Positions 1 through 10,163 of a DNA stretch of 49,159 bases are shown here, one piece after another. The translations under genes were made by a program, and so were the position numbers. The notes beneath the pieces are model-generated. The model was given only the letters and a program-made list of their open reading frames with translations, was not told where the DNA came from and ran no database searches. Position 1 is the first letter of the stretch, and each line of letters opens with the position of its first letter. The stretch covers positions 1 to 49,159 of the forward strand of contig NZ_QTNQ01000025.1 in NCBI RefSeq assembly GCF_018424695.1. Direction: 5' to 3'. The stretch is from Vannielia litorea (GTDB lineage: Bacteria > Pseudomonadota > Alphaproteobacteria > Rhodobacterales > Rhodobacteraceae).

Positions 1-154
1 GGGCTGGCCCCCCACTGAGTGTTGTTGGGTGTGGGGGTGCGCCCCGCAACCGCGTGCCCAAGCCGCCGGGAGGCCCACCCCCGGCGGCAGGGCCTCTCGC
101 GCAGGCCGCGCAGCGCCCCTTTCCCAACCCGTCGGCATGGGCTACCCCTGCCCC

Positions 155-382
155 ATGACCCACCACGCGCACCTCGACGCCACCGGCCTGCTCTGCCCGC
201 TCCCGGTGCTGAAAACCGCCAAGCGCTTGCAGGCGCTGGCGCCGGGCGAAGTGCTGCGGGTGGAAACGGACGATCCGGCGGCCCTGATCGACATGCCGCA
301 TTTCTGCACCGAGTCGGGCCATGGGCTTCTCTCTCAAGAAGAGAGCGCCACCGGCATAACCTGGCTTATCCAGAAGACGTAG
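155..382 (+). CDS. tusA: TusA-family sulfur carrier protein
   Basis: A 75-residue protein of the TusA (SirA/YedF/YeeD) family. These small cytoplasmic proteins carry sulfur as a persulfide on a cysteine, for example in tRNA thiolation or sulfur trafficking. The family signature, Asp-Ala-x-Gly-Leu-x-Cys-Pro-x-Pro followed by a basic helix, lies near the N-terminus (CPLPVLKTAK), with the Cys as sulfur carrier. Total length fits the family (about 75-80 aa). The frame stays open upstream to base 29, but that part is Pro/Arg-rich and unlike any TusA, so I chose the ATG at 155; an ATG at 137 is also possible. It converges with rne across a shared terminator region. Confidence 0.85.
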   Translation: MTHHAHLDATGLLCPLPVLKTAKRLQALAPGEVLRVETDDPAALIDMPHFCTESGHGLLSQEESATGITWLIQKT

Positions 383-389
383 GCGCAAC

Positions 390-421
390 AAAAAAGGAGC
401 GCGCCCGTCAAGGCACGCCCC
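390..421 (-). terminator. Rho-independent terminator of rne
   Basis: Read on the minus strand just past the rne stop: a 10-bp stem (412-421 with 396-405, including two G-T pairs), a 6-nt loop (406-411) and then six T residues (390-395). This is a textbook intrinsic terminator. Because tusA ends only 8-14 bases away on the other strand, the same hairpin may also help stop tusA transcription, although it lacks a good T-run in that direction. Confidence 0.75.
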
Positions 422-446
422 TCTTTGATCTCCAGTCCCAGAGGGC

Positions 447-3167
447 TCAGCGCCCGAGAGACCACCAGCCTTTCCGTTTCGGCTTCGCGGGCTCGTCCGG
501 GGCTTCGGCCTCGGCGGTTTCCAGCACCGGCTCGGCGGCAGGCTCGGCCTCGGCCTCAACCTCGGGCGCGGCAGCCACTTCAGGCTCGGGCGCGGGTTGA
601 GCAGCCTCCTCCGTCGCGGCCTCGGCGCTTTCTGCCGCTACCATTTCCTCTGCCGCAGCCTCCGCCGGGGCCTGATCGGCTGCGGGGGCTTTCTTCCGCG
701 TCCGCCGGCGCTTTGGCTTTTCTTCGGCCACGGGCGCTTCGTCAGGCACCTGTTCGGCAGGCGCCGTTTCAGGTGCCGGCTCTTCGGCCTTGCCCGCGTC
801 TCCCTCGGCCTTTGCCTCCGCCGGAGCCTCGCCCTCATCGGCCTTCTTGCGCGAACGGCGACGACGGGTGCGCTTGGGCTTCTCCTCGCTTGCGCCCTCT
901 TCGGCCTCGGCGGCCTCTTTCGGGGCCTCGCCTTCGGCAGCCTTGGCGGAGCCATCGGCCTCGGCCTGGGCGTCACCAGAAGTGTTGCCCTCGGACTGGG
1001 CATCGCTCTGCGTTTCCGAACCATTTTCGTCGCCAGTGCCGCCACCGCGACGGCGCCGACGCCTGCGGCGCTTGCGCTTGGGCTTGTCCTCGCCCTCCTC
1101 GGCCTCGCTCGCCTCGGGCTGCGCCTGGGCCTGCTCTTCTTCTTCCTCGTCGATCTCCGGCAAATCGGTGGTGTCGATCGAGATCACCGGGGCCGTAACC
1201 TCGGCGATGGAGCGGGTGGCCGTCTTCAGCTTCTCCAGGGTGAAATCGGGCGAGATCATATGCGCATCCGCCTCGAGCCGGACCGAAAGGCCGTAACGCG
1301 CCTCGATCTGGGCGATGTGCTCGCGCTTCTGGTTCATCAGGAAGTTGACGATCCCCACCGGCGCTTTCAGCAGCACCTCGCGGCACTTGCGGCGGGTGCC
1401 CTCTTCCTCGATCTGACGCAGGATGGCGAGGCCGATGCTGTCATCCGAGCGCAGCAGGCCAGTGCCATGGCACGAGGGGCACGGCTGGGTGGAGGCCTCC
1501 AGCATGCCGGGGCGCAGGCGCTGGCGGCTCATTTCCATCAGGCCGAAACCGCTGATCCGGCCCACCTGAATGCGGGCGCGGTCGGTCTTCAGCTTGTCCT
1601 TGAAGCGCTTTTCCACGGCGTTGTTGTTGCGCCGCTCATCCATGTCGATGAAGTCGATCACGATGAGGCCCGCAAGGTCACGCAGGCGCAGCTGGCGTGC
1701 CACCTCTTCGGCGGCCTCCAGGTTGGTCTTCAGCGCGGTCTCCTCGATCGAACCTTCCTTGGTGGCCCGGCCGGAGTTGACGTCAATCGCCACCAGCGCC
1801 TCGGTCACGCCGATCACGATATAACCGCCCGACTTGAGCTGCACGGTCGGGTTGAACATCGCCGCAAGGTAATTTTCCACCTGGTAGCGTGCGAAGAGCG
1901 GAACGCCATCGTTGTAAAGCTTCACGTTCTTGGCGTGGGACGGCATGATCATCTTCATGAAGTCCTTGGCGGTGCGATAGCCGGTCTCGCCTTCCACCCA
2001 CACCTCGTCGATCTCCTTGGAATAGAGGTCGCGGATGGTGCGCTTGATCAGGTTGCCCTCTTCGTAGATCGGCGCGGGGGCGGTGCTCTTCAGCGTCAGC
2101 TCGCGGATCTGCTCCCACAGGCGCTTGAGGTATTCGTAGTCGCGCTTGATCTCGGTCTTGGTGCGCTTGGCCCCGGCGGTGCGCACGATCAGCCCGGCGC
2201 CCTGCGGCACCTCGATCTCCTGCGCGATCTCCTTCAGCTTCTTGCGGTCGGCGGCGTTGGTGATCTTGCGAGAGATGCCGCCGCCCCGGGCGGTGTTCGG
2301 CATCAGCACGCAGTAACGGCCCGCGAGGCTGAGATAGGTGGTCAGCGCCGCGCCCTTGTTGCCGCGCTCTTCCTTGACGACCTGCACCAGCATGATCTGG
2401 CGCACCTTCACCACTTCCTGGATCTTGTAGCGGCGCGGGCGGGGCTTGCGGGGCTGTCGGATCTCTTCCTGCACATCCTCGTCGGCAACCGACTCGATGT
2501 CTGTGTCCTTGTCGGCCGCCGAGGTCTCTTCCTCGTCGCCCTCGTCGGAGCCGTCATCATCGTCGGCCCCGTCATCGGAACTGTCGTCAGAGCTTTTGTC
2601 AGCATTCTGCGCTTCGGGCGCGGCTTCCGGCGTCGCCTCATCGGCCTTCGCCTCTTCCGCACCGTCGTCGGCAGCGGTCTCACCGGCCTTCGCCGCGTCT
2701 GCCTCGCTCACCAGCGTGTCGGTCTCATCTTCCTCGCCGAGGTCGACAACATCCATCCCACCAATCGAGCCATCCACCTCCTTGGTGGCCACGGCATCAC
2801 TGCTCTCGGTCTTCTTGGAGCGCGAGCGGCGGCGGCGGGGCTTCTTGGGGGCCTCATCCTCGGCGGCCTGCGCCTCGGCATAGGCCCGCTCTTCCTCCAG
2901 CAGCGCCTGACGGTCGGCCACCGGGATCTGGTAGTAATCGGGGTGAATTTCGCTGAACGCGAGGAATCCGTGGCGGTTGCCGCCATAATCCACGAAAGCC
3001 GCCTGGAGCGAGGGCTCCACGCGGGTCACTTTTGCAAGGTAGATATTGCCGGCTAGCTGGCGTTTGTTGACAGTTTCAAAGTCGAACTCCTCGACCTTGT
3101 TTCCGTCGACCACAACCACGCGAGTCTCCTCGGCGTGGGTGGCGTCGATAAGCATTTTCTTAGCCAT
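447..3167 (-). CDS. rne: Ribonuclease E (degradosome endonuclease)
   Basis: A 906-residue RNase E, which cleaves single-stranded RNA and organises the degradosome. Visible parts: an N-terminal S1 domain (about 35-95) interrupted by a long Asp/Glu/Ala-rich insert (about 95-240) and resuming at about 245-300; the DNase I-like catalytic core with metal-binding Asp462 (AIDVNSG) and Asp505 (IVIDFIDM), spaced exactly as E. coli D303 and D346; and the Zn-link CPSC (Cys563, Cys566). The C-terminal third is a low-complexity acidic tail with Arg-rich blocks that may bind RNA. The very end carries KGWWSLGR; a GWW motif there is the known PNPase docking site of Caulobacter RNase E. The frame is open 70 codons further upstream, but homology begins at MAKKMLIDA, so the start is 3167. 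The Shine-Dalgarno is weak. Confidence 0.97.
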   Translation of the reverse strand: MAKKMLIDATHAEETRVVVVDGNKVEEFDFETVNKRQLAGNIYLAKVTRVEPSLQAAFVDYGGNRHGFLAFSEIHPDYYQIPVADRQALLEEERAYAEAQAAEDEAPKKPRRRRSRSKKTESSDAVATKEVDGSIGGMDVVDLGEEDETDTLVSEADAAKAGETAADDGAEEAKADEATPEAAPEAQNADKSSDDSSDDGADDDDGSDEGDEEETSAADKDTDIESVADEDVQEEIRQPRKPRPRRYKIQEVVKVRQIMLVQVVKEERGNKGAALTTYLSLAGRYCVLMPNTARGGGISRKITNAADRKKLKEIAQEIEVPQGAGLIVRTAGAKRTKTEIKRDYEYLKRLWEQIRELTLKSTAPAPIYEEGNLIKRTIRDLYSKEIDEVWVEGETGYRTAKDFMKMIMPSHAKNVKLYNDGVPLFARYQVENYLAAMFNPTVQLKSGGYIVIGVTEALVAIDVNSGRATKEGSIEETALKTNLEAAEEVARQLRLRDLAGLIVIDFIDMDERRNNNAVEKRFKDKLKTDRARIQVGRISGFGLMEMSRQRLRPGMLEASTQPCPSCHGTGLLRSDDSIGLAILRQIEEEGTRRKCREVLLKAPVGIVNFLMNQKREHIAQIEARYGLSVRLEADAHMISPDFTLEKLKTATRSIAEVTAPVISIDTTDLPEIDEEEEEQAQAQPEASEAEEGEDKPKRKRRRRRRRRGGGTGDENGSETQSDAQSEGNTSGDAQAEADGSAKAAEGEAPKEAAEAEEGASEEKPKRTRRRRSRKKADEGEAPAEAKAEGDAGKAEEPAPETAPAEQVPDEAPVAEEKPKRRRTRKKAPAADQAPAEAAAEEMVAAESAEAATEEAAQPAPEPEVAAAPEVEAEAEPAAEPVLETAEAEAPDEPAKPKRKGWWSLGR

Positions 3168-3727
3168 ATAAACTCGTTGCACGGCGAAGCTCGCCCTCGC
3201 CCTGGCGGGCTGAGATGAGAATGGCCGTGTCTGGATAGGGCGAATGCGCGGGACATGCGGGGCAGGACGCGTGCTGATGCAGCTTCCCTTGCCTCGTCTT
3301 CTATCCTCACGCGTTGCATCGCGGTTTGTCTCCGACGCGTCCCGGCCATGTGGCGGTCGCGCCCGTTTGGGGGGCATGGCCTGCGTGCTGCGGGCCGGGC
3401 CATTTGGCCCGTCAAGTCAGTGCTTTCGGGGCCGGTTAACTCTGGCGGACGTGCGGCGGCGGCGCGAGGCGCTCGCTGTAGGCCCGTCCCTGCCAGGGAA
3501 ATCGCTCCGGACCATCTCGGGGTACATCCCCCGGACCGTCCGTGGATCGACCATAACGGAGGCCGGCGTGAAATGACAATGGCAAAAGCACCGAACGGGC
3601 ACACGCGGGAGTTGAAGAAACCGAGACGCGCGGCCAGTCTGACGCCTGATCGCTCAGCAGCGTCAGGTACGCTCGACACAGGACGGGCGACACCACCCAA
3701 GCCGGGACGTGCCCCGGCACCCCGGCC
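3168..3727 (-). promoter_or_regulatory. Long rne leader with candidate promoter
   Basis: No convincing gene lies in this 560-bp gap; the open frames here have poor composition and match nothing I know. On the minus strand, TTGTCA (3579-3574), a 17-nt spacer and TTATGG (3556-3551) form a plausible sigma70-type promoter, which would give rne a 5' leader of about 375 nt. The leader contains a CGGGCC-ATTT-GGCCCG hairpin (3396-3411) and a GGCGA-AGC-TCGCC hairpin (3183-3195) close to the start codon. E. coli rne has a leader of similar length through which RNase E autoregulates; the same use here is inference. Confidence 0.4.
3701..3718 (-). terminator. Hairpin after aglK, possible operon terminator
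   Basis: A perfect 6-bp stem (GCCGGG/CCCGGC) with a 6-nt loop starts 10 bases beyond the aglK stop. There is no T-run after it in the minus direction, so it may be a weak or Rho-assisted terminator or a 3' end stabiliser rather than a classic intrinsic terminator. Confidence 0.35.
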
Positions 3728-4831
<1,104 letters not shown>

Positions 4832-4855
4832 GGCGGTCTCCTCCCTCGTGTTCTC

Positions 4856-6511
4856 TCAGCGGCCCATGAGGGCAAAGCCCCATGGCCCCAGCGTCACCCG
4901 GCCTTCGCCAGGGGCAACGGCCCCCAGCGCGCGCGCCTCATCCAGCGCGCTCCAGCCCTCGTCAATGTCACGCACCACTTCGCCCTCGCCGAGATGGAAG
5001 AGCGCCAGCACCTCCCGGCCTTCCAGCGTCCGGCGGATCACAAGCAGATCGCCCTCGGCCTCGATCTGCTGCGCGCCACGCGCCAGCACCTCATGCGCCT
5101 TCCGCAGCGCCACGGCGCGGCGGTAGTGTTCCAGCATCGAATCCGGGTCCCCCTCCTGCTCGGCCACCGACTTGGGCAGGTGCTCGGGCGCCACCGGCAA
5201 CCAGGGCCGCGCGGCATTGCCGTGCGAAAAGCCGCCATGCACGCCGCCATCCCAAACCATCGGGGTGCGGCAGCCGTCGCGGCCCTTGAACTCGGGCCAG
5301 AACTGGATGCCGTAAGGGTCTTGCAGGTCTTCGAAGGCCACATCGGCCTCGGGAAGGCCCAGCTCTTCGCCCTGATACAGGCAGGCCGAACCCCGCAGGC
5401 ACATCATCAGCACCACATAGGCCCGCGCCGCCGCATCGCTCAGGTGCCAGCGGCTCATGTGGCGGGGCACATCGTGGTTGGAGAACGCCCAGCAGGCCCA
5501 GCCCTCGGCGGCCACCTCTTCCATCTTGTGCATGGTTTCCGCGATATAGGCCGCCGTCGGAAGGTTCTTCGACAGCAGCTCGAAGGCGTAGCACATCTGC
5601 ATCCGGTCCTCGCCCCGGGTGTATTCCCCCAGAATTTCGAGGCCCCGCTGCGCGTCGCCCACTTCGCCCACAGCAGCGGCGCCGTAGGGCTTCATCACCG
5701 CGCGGAGTCTCTCAAGAAATTCAAGGTTCTCCGGCTGGTTCTTCGAGTAGATGTGATCCTGCCAGTTATAGGGGTTCACCGCCGGCGCGATGTGATCGTT
5801 GCGCAAGGCCGGGTCCAGCGGCGGGTTGTCCCGCAGCTGCTTGTCATGGACATAGAAGTTGATCGTATCCAGCCGGAAGCCATCCACCCCGCGCTCAAGC
5901 CAGAACTCGGCCACCCCCAGCAGCTCGTCCTGCACCTCCGGGCAATGGAAGTTGAGGTCGGGCTGGCTGGTGAGGAAGTTGTGCAGGTAGTACTGCATCC
6001 GCCCGCCATCCCACTGCCAGGCGCTGCCGCCAAAGATCGACAGCCAGTTGTTGGGCGGGGTGCCATCCGGCTTTGCCTCGGCCCAGACATACCAGTCCGC
6101 TTTCGGGTTCTGCCGGTGGGCGCGGCTCTCCACGAACCACGGGTGCTGGTCGGAGGTGTGGCTGAGAACCAGATCGATCAGCACCTTCAGCCCCAGCTCA
6201 TGCGCCCGCGCAACCAGCGCGTCGAAATCCGCAAGGCTGCCGAACATCGGGTCCACGTCGCGATAGTCGCTCACGTCGTAGCCGAAGTCCTTCATCGGGC
6301 TCTTGAAGAACGGGCTGATCCAGACGCCATCCACCCCGAGCGAGGCAATGTGATCGAGCCGCTGGGTGATGCCCGCAAGGTCTCCCACCCCGTCGCCCGT
6401 GCTGTCCTGATAGCTGCGCGGGTAGACCTGGTAAATCACCGCCCCCCGCCACCAGTCGGGATTGGCCGCCCGTGCCTGAATTGCGCCCTTGATACTCGCT
6501 TTCATGTTCAT
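4856..6511 (-). CDS. aglA: GH13 alpha-glucosidase AglA
   Basis: A 551-residue GH13 (alpha-amylase superfamily) enzyme of the oligo-1,6-glucosidase/alpha-glucosidase branch, hydrolysing imported alpha-glucosides to glucose. It starts with the typical WWRGAVIYQVYPRSYQD; the predicted catalytic residues are the nucleophile Asp215 (GFRLD), the acid/base Glu283 (VGEVGD) and Asp347 (FSNHD). There is no signal peptide, so it is cytoplasmic, as expected for a transporter-coupled enzyme. ATG codons occur at positions 1 and 3; the second has better spacing from an AACGGAT site. It lies between aglG (6-base gap) and aglK (24-base gap). Exact linkage preference cannot be read from the sequence. Confidence 0.93.
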   Translation of the reverse strand: MNMKASIKGAIQARAANPDWWRGAVIYQVYPRSYQDSTGDGVGDLAGITQRLDHIASLGVDGVWISPFFKSPMKDFGYDVSDYRDVDPMFGSLADFDALVARAHELGLKVLIDLVLSHTSDQHPWFVESRAHRQNPKADWYVWAEAKPDGTPPNNWLSIFGGSAWQWDGGRMQYYLHNFLTSQPDLNFHCPEVQDELLGVAEFWLERGVDGFRLDTINFYVHDKQLRDNPPLDPALRNDHIAPAVNPYNWQDHIYSKNQPENLEFLERLRAVMKPYGAAAVGEVGDAQRGLEILGEYTRGEDRMQMCYAFELLSKNLPTAAYIAETMHKMEEVAAEGWACWAFSNHDVPRHMSRWHLSDAAARAYVVLMMCLRGSACLYQGEELGLPEADVAFEDLQDPYGIQFWPEFKGRDGCRTPMVWDGGVHGGFSHGNAARPWLPVAPEHLPKSVAEQEGDPDSMLEHYRRAVALRKAHEVLARGAQQIEAEGDLLVIRRTLEGREVLALFHLGEGEVVRDIDEGWSALDEARALGAVAPGEGRVTLGPWGFALMGR

Positions 6512-6517
6512 ATCCGT

Positions 6518-7666
6518 TTACTTCACCGAACCGGCCAGCAGGCCGCGCACGAGGAACCTTTGCATTGCGAAGAAGACGAGGAGCGGCACCGAGATGGAGA
6601 CAAAGGCCGCCGTGGCCAGGATCTCCCAGTTGCCGCCCCGCGTGCCGAGAAGCTCGACGATCTGCCGGGTCATCACCGTGGTGTCGCCCGAGCTGTCGAT
6701 CAGGAAGACCAGCGCGACCAAGAGGTCATTCCACGTCCAGAGAAACTGGAAGATGGCAAAACTGGCCAGCGCCGGAAAGCTGAGAGGCAGGACGATCTTG
6801 GTGAAGATCTGAAAGTCCGTCGCCCCGTCCACCTTGGCATTCTCGATGATGTCTCGCGGCAGGCCCACCATGTAGTTGCGCAACAGGTAGATCGCCAACG
6901 GCAGCCCGAAGCCGGTATGCGCCAACCACACCCCCAGGTAGCCCTTCCCGATGCCGATCTCGTTATGCAGCTTCAACAGCGGAATGAGCGCCAGCTGCAA
7001 CGGCACCACCAAAAGCGCCACGATGGCCGCGATCAGCAGCGCGCGGCCCGGAAAATCCATCCAGGCCAGCGCATAGGCCGCGAAGGCGGCAATGAGGATG
7101 GGGATGATCGTCGCCGGGATGGTCACCGTCAGCGTGTTGAAGAAGGCCTTGGCCATGCTGTCCGTCCGGTCGCCCGAAAACAGCACACGCTCGTAGTTGG
7201 CCGTGGTAAACTCCGGCGGCGTGGTGGTGGTGACGAACACGCGCTGCCCCCGCCCGCTGATCTGCTCACCGTTGCCGCGCCAGGTATAGCTGCCGTCTTC
7301 CTCCACGGTCATGCTCTCGCCATCGCCCATGTCCGCTGTTTCGCCCGGCGCAAAGGCGCCGACATCGCGCGACGACACACCATAGGCGCTCAAGCTGCCC
7401 CCCTCCTCACCAAAGAGATTGCCGGTGACAATGAAGCCATCGCCATCGGCCACGCGCAGATCATCCGGGTCGCCGGTGCGCAGCTGCACCACCTGTTCAG
7501 TCGGAAACAGCGCCTTCCACCACCCCGTCGCGCTGATCTGGTCCGCGGTGCGGAAGGACGAAACGAAGAGCCCCACCGTGGGGAAGATCCACAGCAACAC
7601 CAGCGCCACGACCGAGATATTCACGGCCCAGCTCAGCGAAGACTTCTTGCCTGCGATATTATCCAT
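6518..7666 (-). CDS. aglG: Alpha-glucoside ABC permease AglG
   Basis: A 382-residue MalG-type permease. A first transmembrane segment (about 14-32) is followed by an unusually long periplasmic stretch (about 33-170, Gly/Asp/Glu-rich), then about five more segments and the EAA loop contacting the ATPase (IENAKVDGATDFQIFTKIVLP). The long first periplasmic loop is a feature of the AglG group and distinguishes it from shorter (about 280 aa) MalG-like permeases. A GGGAGAA site precedes the ATG. It forms the membrane channel with AglF. Confidence 0.92.
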   Translation of the reverse strand: MDNIAGKKSSLSWAVNISVVALVLLWIFPTVGLFVSSFRTADQISATGWWKALFPTEQVVQLRTGDPDDLRVADGDGFIVTGNLFGEEGGSLSAYGVSSRDVGAFAPGETADMGDGESMTVEEDGSYTWRGNGEQISGRGQRVFVTTTTPPEFTTANYERVLFSGDRTDSMAKAFFNTLTVTIPATIIPILIAAFAAYALAWMDFPGRALLIAAIVALLVVPLQLALIPLLKLHNEIGIGKGYLGVWLAHTGFGLPLAIYLLRNYMVGLPRDIIENAKVDGATDFQIFTKIVLPLSFPALASFAIFQFLWTWNDLLVALVFLIDSSGDTTVMTRQIVELLGTRGGNWEILATAAFVSISVPLLVFFAMQRFLVRGLLAGSVK

Positions 7667-7693
7667 GATCTTCTCCCATCCGGTCGAGGGCCA

Positions 7694-8698
7694 TCACCGC
7701 ATCTCCTTCCGGGCGTTATAGACGTTCCAGACAAGGATCGGCGTCACCAGCAACATGATGACCATGGCGCTGGCCGAGCCCACGCCCCAGTCGTTGGCGC
7801 GGAACAGCTTGTCATACATGTAGTTGGCCAGCACCTGCGTCTCCCATTGCCCGTTGGTCATGGCAAAGACGATGTCGAAGATCTTCAGCACCACGATGGT
7901 GATCGTGGTCCAGACCACGACGATGGTGCCCATGATCTGCGGCACTTTGATCTTGAAGAAGATCTGGAAGGGGTTGGCCCCGTCCACAATCGCCGCCTCT
8001 ACCGTCTCTTCGGGGATGCCCCGCAGGGCGGCGGAGAGGATCACCATGGCAAAGCCGGTCTGGATCCAGATCAGCACCGCCATCAGGAAGAAGTTGTTCC
8101 AGAACGGCACCGTCAGCCAGGCCGTCGGCTCACCGCCAAGGCTCACGACGATGGCGTTCAGCACGCCGATCTGCTCTTCGCCCGCCGCGCGGTAGTCATA
8201 GACCAGCTTCCAGATCACCGCCGCGCCGACGAAGCTGATCGCCATTGGCATGAAGATGATCGACTTGGCGACCGCGCCCCATTTGATCCGGTCAGTCAGC
8301 TGGGCGGCCAGCAGGCCGAAGACGGTCGAGAGTGCGGGCACCACGATCAGCCAGAGGATGTTGTTGAACAGCGCCTCACGAAACTTCGGATCGCCCGCCA
8401 TCTGGGTGTAATTCTCCAGCCCGGCCCACTCATAGCCGCCGCCCGGCACCCTGTTGGTCAGCGACAGCCGCAGCGTCTCCACCACCGGATAGGCCAGGTA
8501 GAGACCAAGCGCGAAGACGGCAGGGGCCAGAAACAGCCAGGGTCGGATCATGTTGGCGCGATTGATGTTGCGCCCGGCATCGGGCCCGCGCGGCGGAAAC
8601 AGCACCTTGTCGAGAAAGAAGTTCGAGGCCCAGAAGTAGCCGATACAGCCCCCCACCCCGAGGATAATGGTAATCAGTCCCAGAAATGCCGGATGCAT
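7694..8698 (-). CDS. aglF: Alpha-glucoside ABC permease AglF
   Basis: A 334-residue MalF-type permease. Two N-terminal hydrophobic segments are followed by the permease core with EAA loop VEAAIVDGANPFQIFFKIKVP. The frame opens 12 codons earlier, but the ATG at 8698 (MHPAFLGL) has a strong GGGGAGGGG site at correct spacing, while the upstream part contains intergenic hairpin-side sequence. It pairs with AglG; 27 bases separate the two genes. Confidence 0.92.
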   Translation of the reverse strand: MHPAFLGLITIILGVGGCIGYFWASNFFLDKVLFPPRGPDAGRNINRANMIRPWLFLAPAVFALGLYLAYPVVETLRLSLTNRVPGGGYEWAGLENYTQMAGDPKFREALFNNILWLIVVPALSTVFGLLAAQLTDRIKWGAVAKSIIFMPMAISFVGAAVIWKLVYDYRAAGEEQIGVLNAIVVSLGGEPTAWLTVPFWNNFFLMAVLIWIQTGFAMVILSAALRGIPEETVEAAIVDGANPFQIFFKIKVPQIMGTIVVVWTTITIVVLKIFDIVFAMTNGQWETQVLANYMYDKLFRANDWGVGSASAMVIMLLVTPILVWNVYNARKEMR

Positions 8699-8750
8699 GG
8701 CGCCCCTCCCCGGTTGCCGGTGTCGGGCCGCCATCTGCGGCGACCCGTAG

Positions 8751-8769
8751 GGTGGGCAATCTGCCCACC
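8751..8769. repeat. GGTGGGC/GCCCACC hairpin between aglE and aglF
   Basis: A perfect 7-bp inverted repeat with a 5-nt loop lies in the 83-bp gap between the binding-protein gene and the first permease gene. It can form on the operon mRNA directly after the aglE stop. Hairpins at this place in binding-protein-dependent operons (malE-malF in E. coli) protect the upstream transcript and raise the amount of binding protein relative to permease; that role here is inference. Confidence 0.6.
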
Positions 8770-8781
8770 TTGCCTGTCAGC

Positions 8782-10050
8782 TTACTTCGCCGCGTCCCAG
8801 CTCTGCTGGATCTCGCTCGTGACAGTGCCCACATCCTTGCCGCCCACGTAATCGACCATCCCGGTCCAGAAGCTGCCCGCGCCGACGGCACCCGGCATCA
8901 GGTCGGAGGCATCGAAGCGGAAGGTGGTGGCGCCGAGCAGGATGTCGTTCATCTTGCGCAGGGTCGGATCACCGAAGGCATCGAGGTTCACACCGGTGTG
9001 CGGGGTCAGGAAGCCCTTGCGCGCCATCCAGATCTCATGCGCTTCCGGCGTCTTCAGAAACTCGATCAGCTCATGCGCGGCGGGGCTGTCGTTGGTGATC
9101 GCCCAGACCGTGCCCGCGCCCAGCACCGGCTGGCCCAGGTCTCCCTCACCCGAGGCGGGGAAGTAGAAGAAGTCCACATCCTCGCCCACCACGGAGCCTT
9201 CAGGGAAGAAGCTGGGGATGAAGCTCGCCTGCTTGTGCATGTAACAGGCCGGCGGCGCATCGAAGAGGCCCTTGGGGCTTTCGCGGAAGTCGGTGGTGGC
9301 CACCGCGCCGGTGCCGCCAGACACCCAGTCATCGTTCAGGGCAAACTCGCCAAAGGCCTCGATCGCGCCTACCACCGCAGGGTCGGTGAAGGGGATCTCG
9401 TTGCTCACCCACTTGTCGTAGACATCCGCCGGCTGGGTGCGCAGCATCATGTCTTCCACCCAGTCGGTAGCCGGCCAGCCCGTGGCGCCACCCGAGCCAA
9501 GCCCGATGCACCAGGGCGTCTCGCCATCCTCGACGATCTGCGCCGAAAGCGCCTTCAGCTCCTCCAGCGTCTCGGGCACCTCGTAACCCGCGTCCTCGAA
9601 GTTCTCCGGGATGTACCAGACCAGGCTTTTCACATCGACCTTGTAGAAAAAGCCATAGAGCGCGTCGCTGCCATCCGGCCCGGCATAGGTGCCAAGGTCG
9701 ACCCAGCTCTGCCCCGCGGCGTAGTTTTCCTTCACCCAATCCTCGGTCCCGTCCGCAAGGGGCGTGAGGAAACCGCGCTGCGCCATGACGGCGGCGAGGC
9801 CGGGCTGCGGGAAGACGGCCACATTGGGGGCCGAGCCCGCCTCGGCGTCGATCACGATCTGCTGCTCGAAGCTGTCGGAGCCGCTGTAGCGCACGTCATG
9901 GCCGCTCTGCTCGGCGAAGGCCTGCAGCACCGCCTGCACATGCTCCTCGTCCGCACCAATCCACGGCCCGGCCACCGTGATCTGCTCGGCCAGCGCCGGT
10001 CCGCTCATCAGCGCCAGCACGGCGCAGCTCGTCTTGATGGAATGTCTCAT
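8782..10050 (-). CDS. aglE: Alpha-glucoside periplasmic binding protein AglE
   Basis: A 422-residue extracellular solute-binding protein of the CUT1 family. The first 21 residues form a Sec signal peptide (basic MRHSIKTS, hydrophobic core, ending GPALA before EQ). The mature part begins ITVAGPWIGADEEHVQAVL and has the mixed sugar-binding composition of this family. The frame is open 30 codons further upstream, but only the ATG at 10050 gives a signal peptide, and it has a GGGAGG site at good spacing. It is the first gene of the agl transport operon, and captures the sugar for AglF/G/K. Confidence 0.93.
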   Translation of the reverse strand: MRHSIKTSCAVLALMSGPALAEQITVAGPWIGADEEHVQAVLQAFAEQSGHDVRYSGSDSFEQQIVIDAEAGSAPNVAVFPQPGLAAVMAQRGFLTPLADGTEDWVKENYAAGQSWVDLGTYAGPDGSDALYGFFYKVDVKSLVWYIPENFEDAGYEVPETLEELKALSAQIVEDGETPWCIGLGSGGATGWPATDWVEDMMLRTQPADVYDKWVSNEIPFTDPAVVGAIEAFGEFALNDDWVSGGTGAVATTDFRESPKGLFDAPPACYMHKQASFIPSFFPEGSVVGEDVDFFYFPASGEGDLGQPVLGAGTVWAITNDSPAAHELIEFLKTPEAHEIWMARKGFLTPHTGVNLDAFGDPTLRKMNDILLGATTFRFDASDLMPGAVGAGSFWTGMVDYVGGKDVGTVTSEIQQSWDAAK

Positions 10051-10142
10051 GAATCTATCCTCCCGGTTGTGGCGCCACCCTCTGGTTCGCGCCGTCATTT
10101 TGCCCACGCCCTCATTCTCCGCACCGATCCGACTCGGCATCT

Positions 10143-10154
10143 CAAAGCGCTTTG
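10143..10154. promoter_or_regulatory. AglR operator upstream of aglE
   Basis: A perfect 12-bp palindrome, CAAAGCGCTTTG, about 92 bases before the aglE start. It shares the 10-bp core AAAGCGCTTT with the site in front of aglR and has the central CG expected of LacI-family operators. It begins about 10 bases after the candidate -10 box of the aglE promoter, where bound repressor would block transcription start. Confidence 0.75.
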
Positions 10155-10163
10155 GATAATTGC

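Noticed and set aside
335..395. Terminator also serving tusA
   Set aside because: The hairpin lacks a T-run in the plus direction, so I assign it only to rne.
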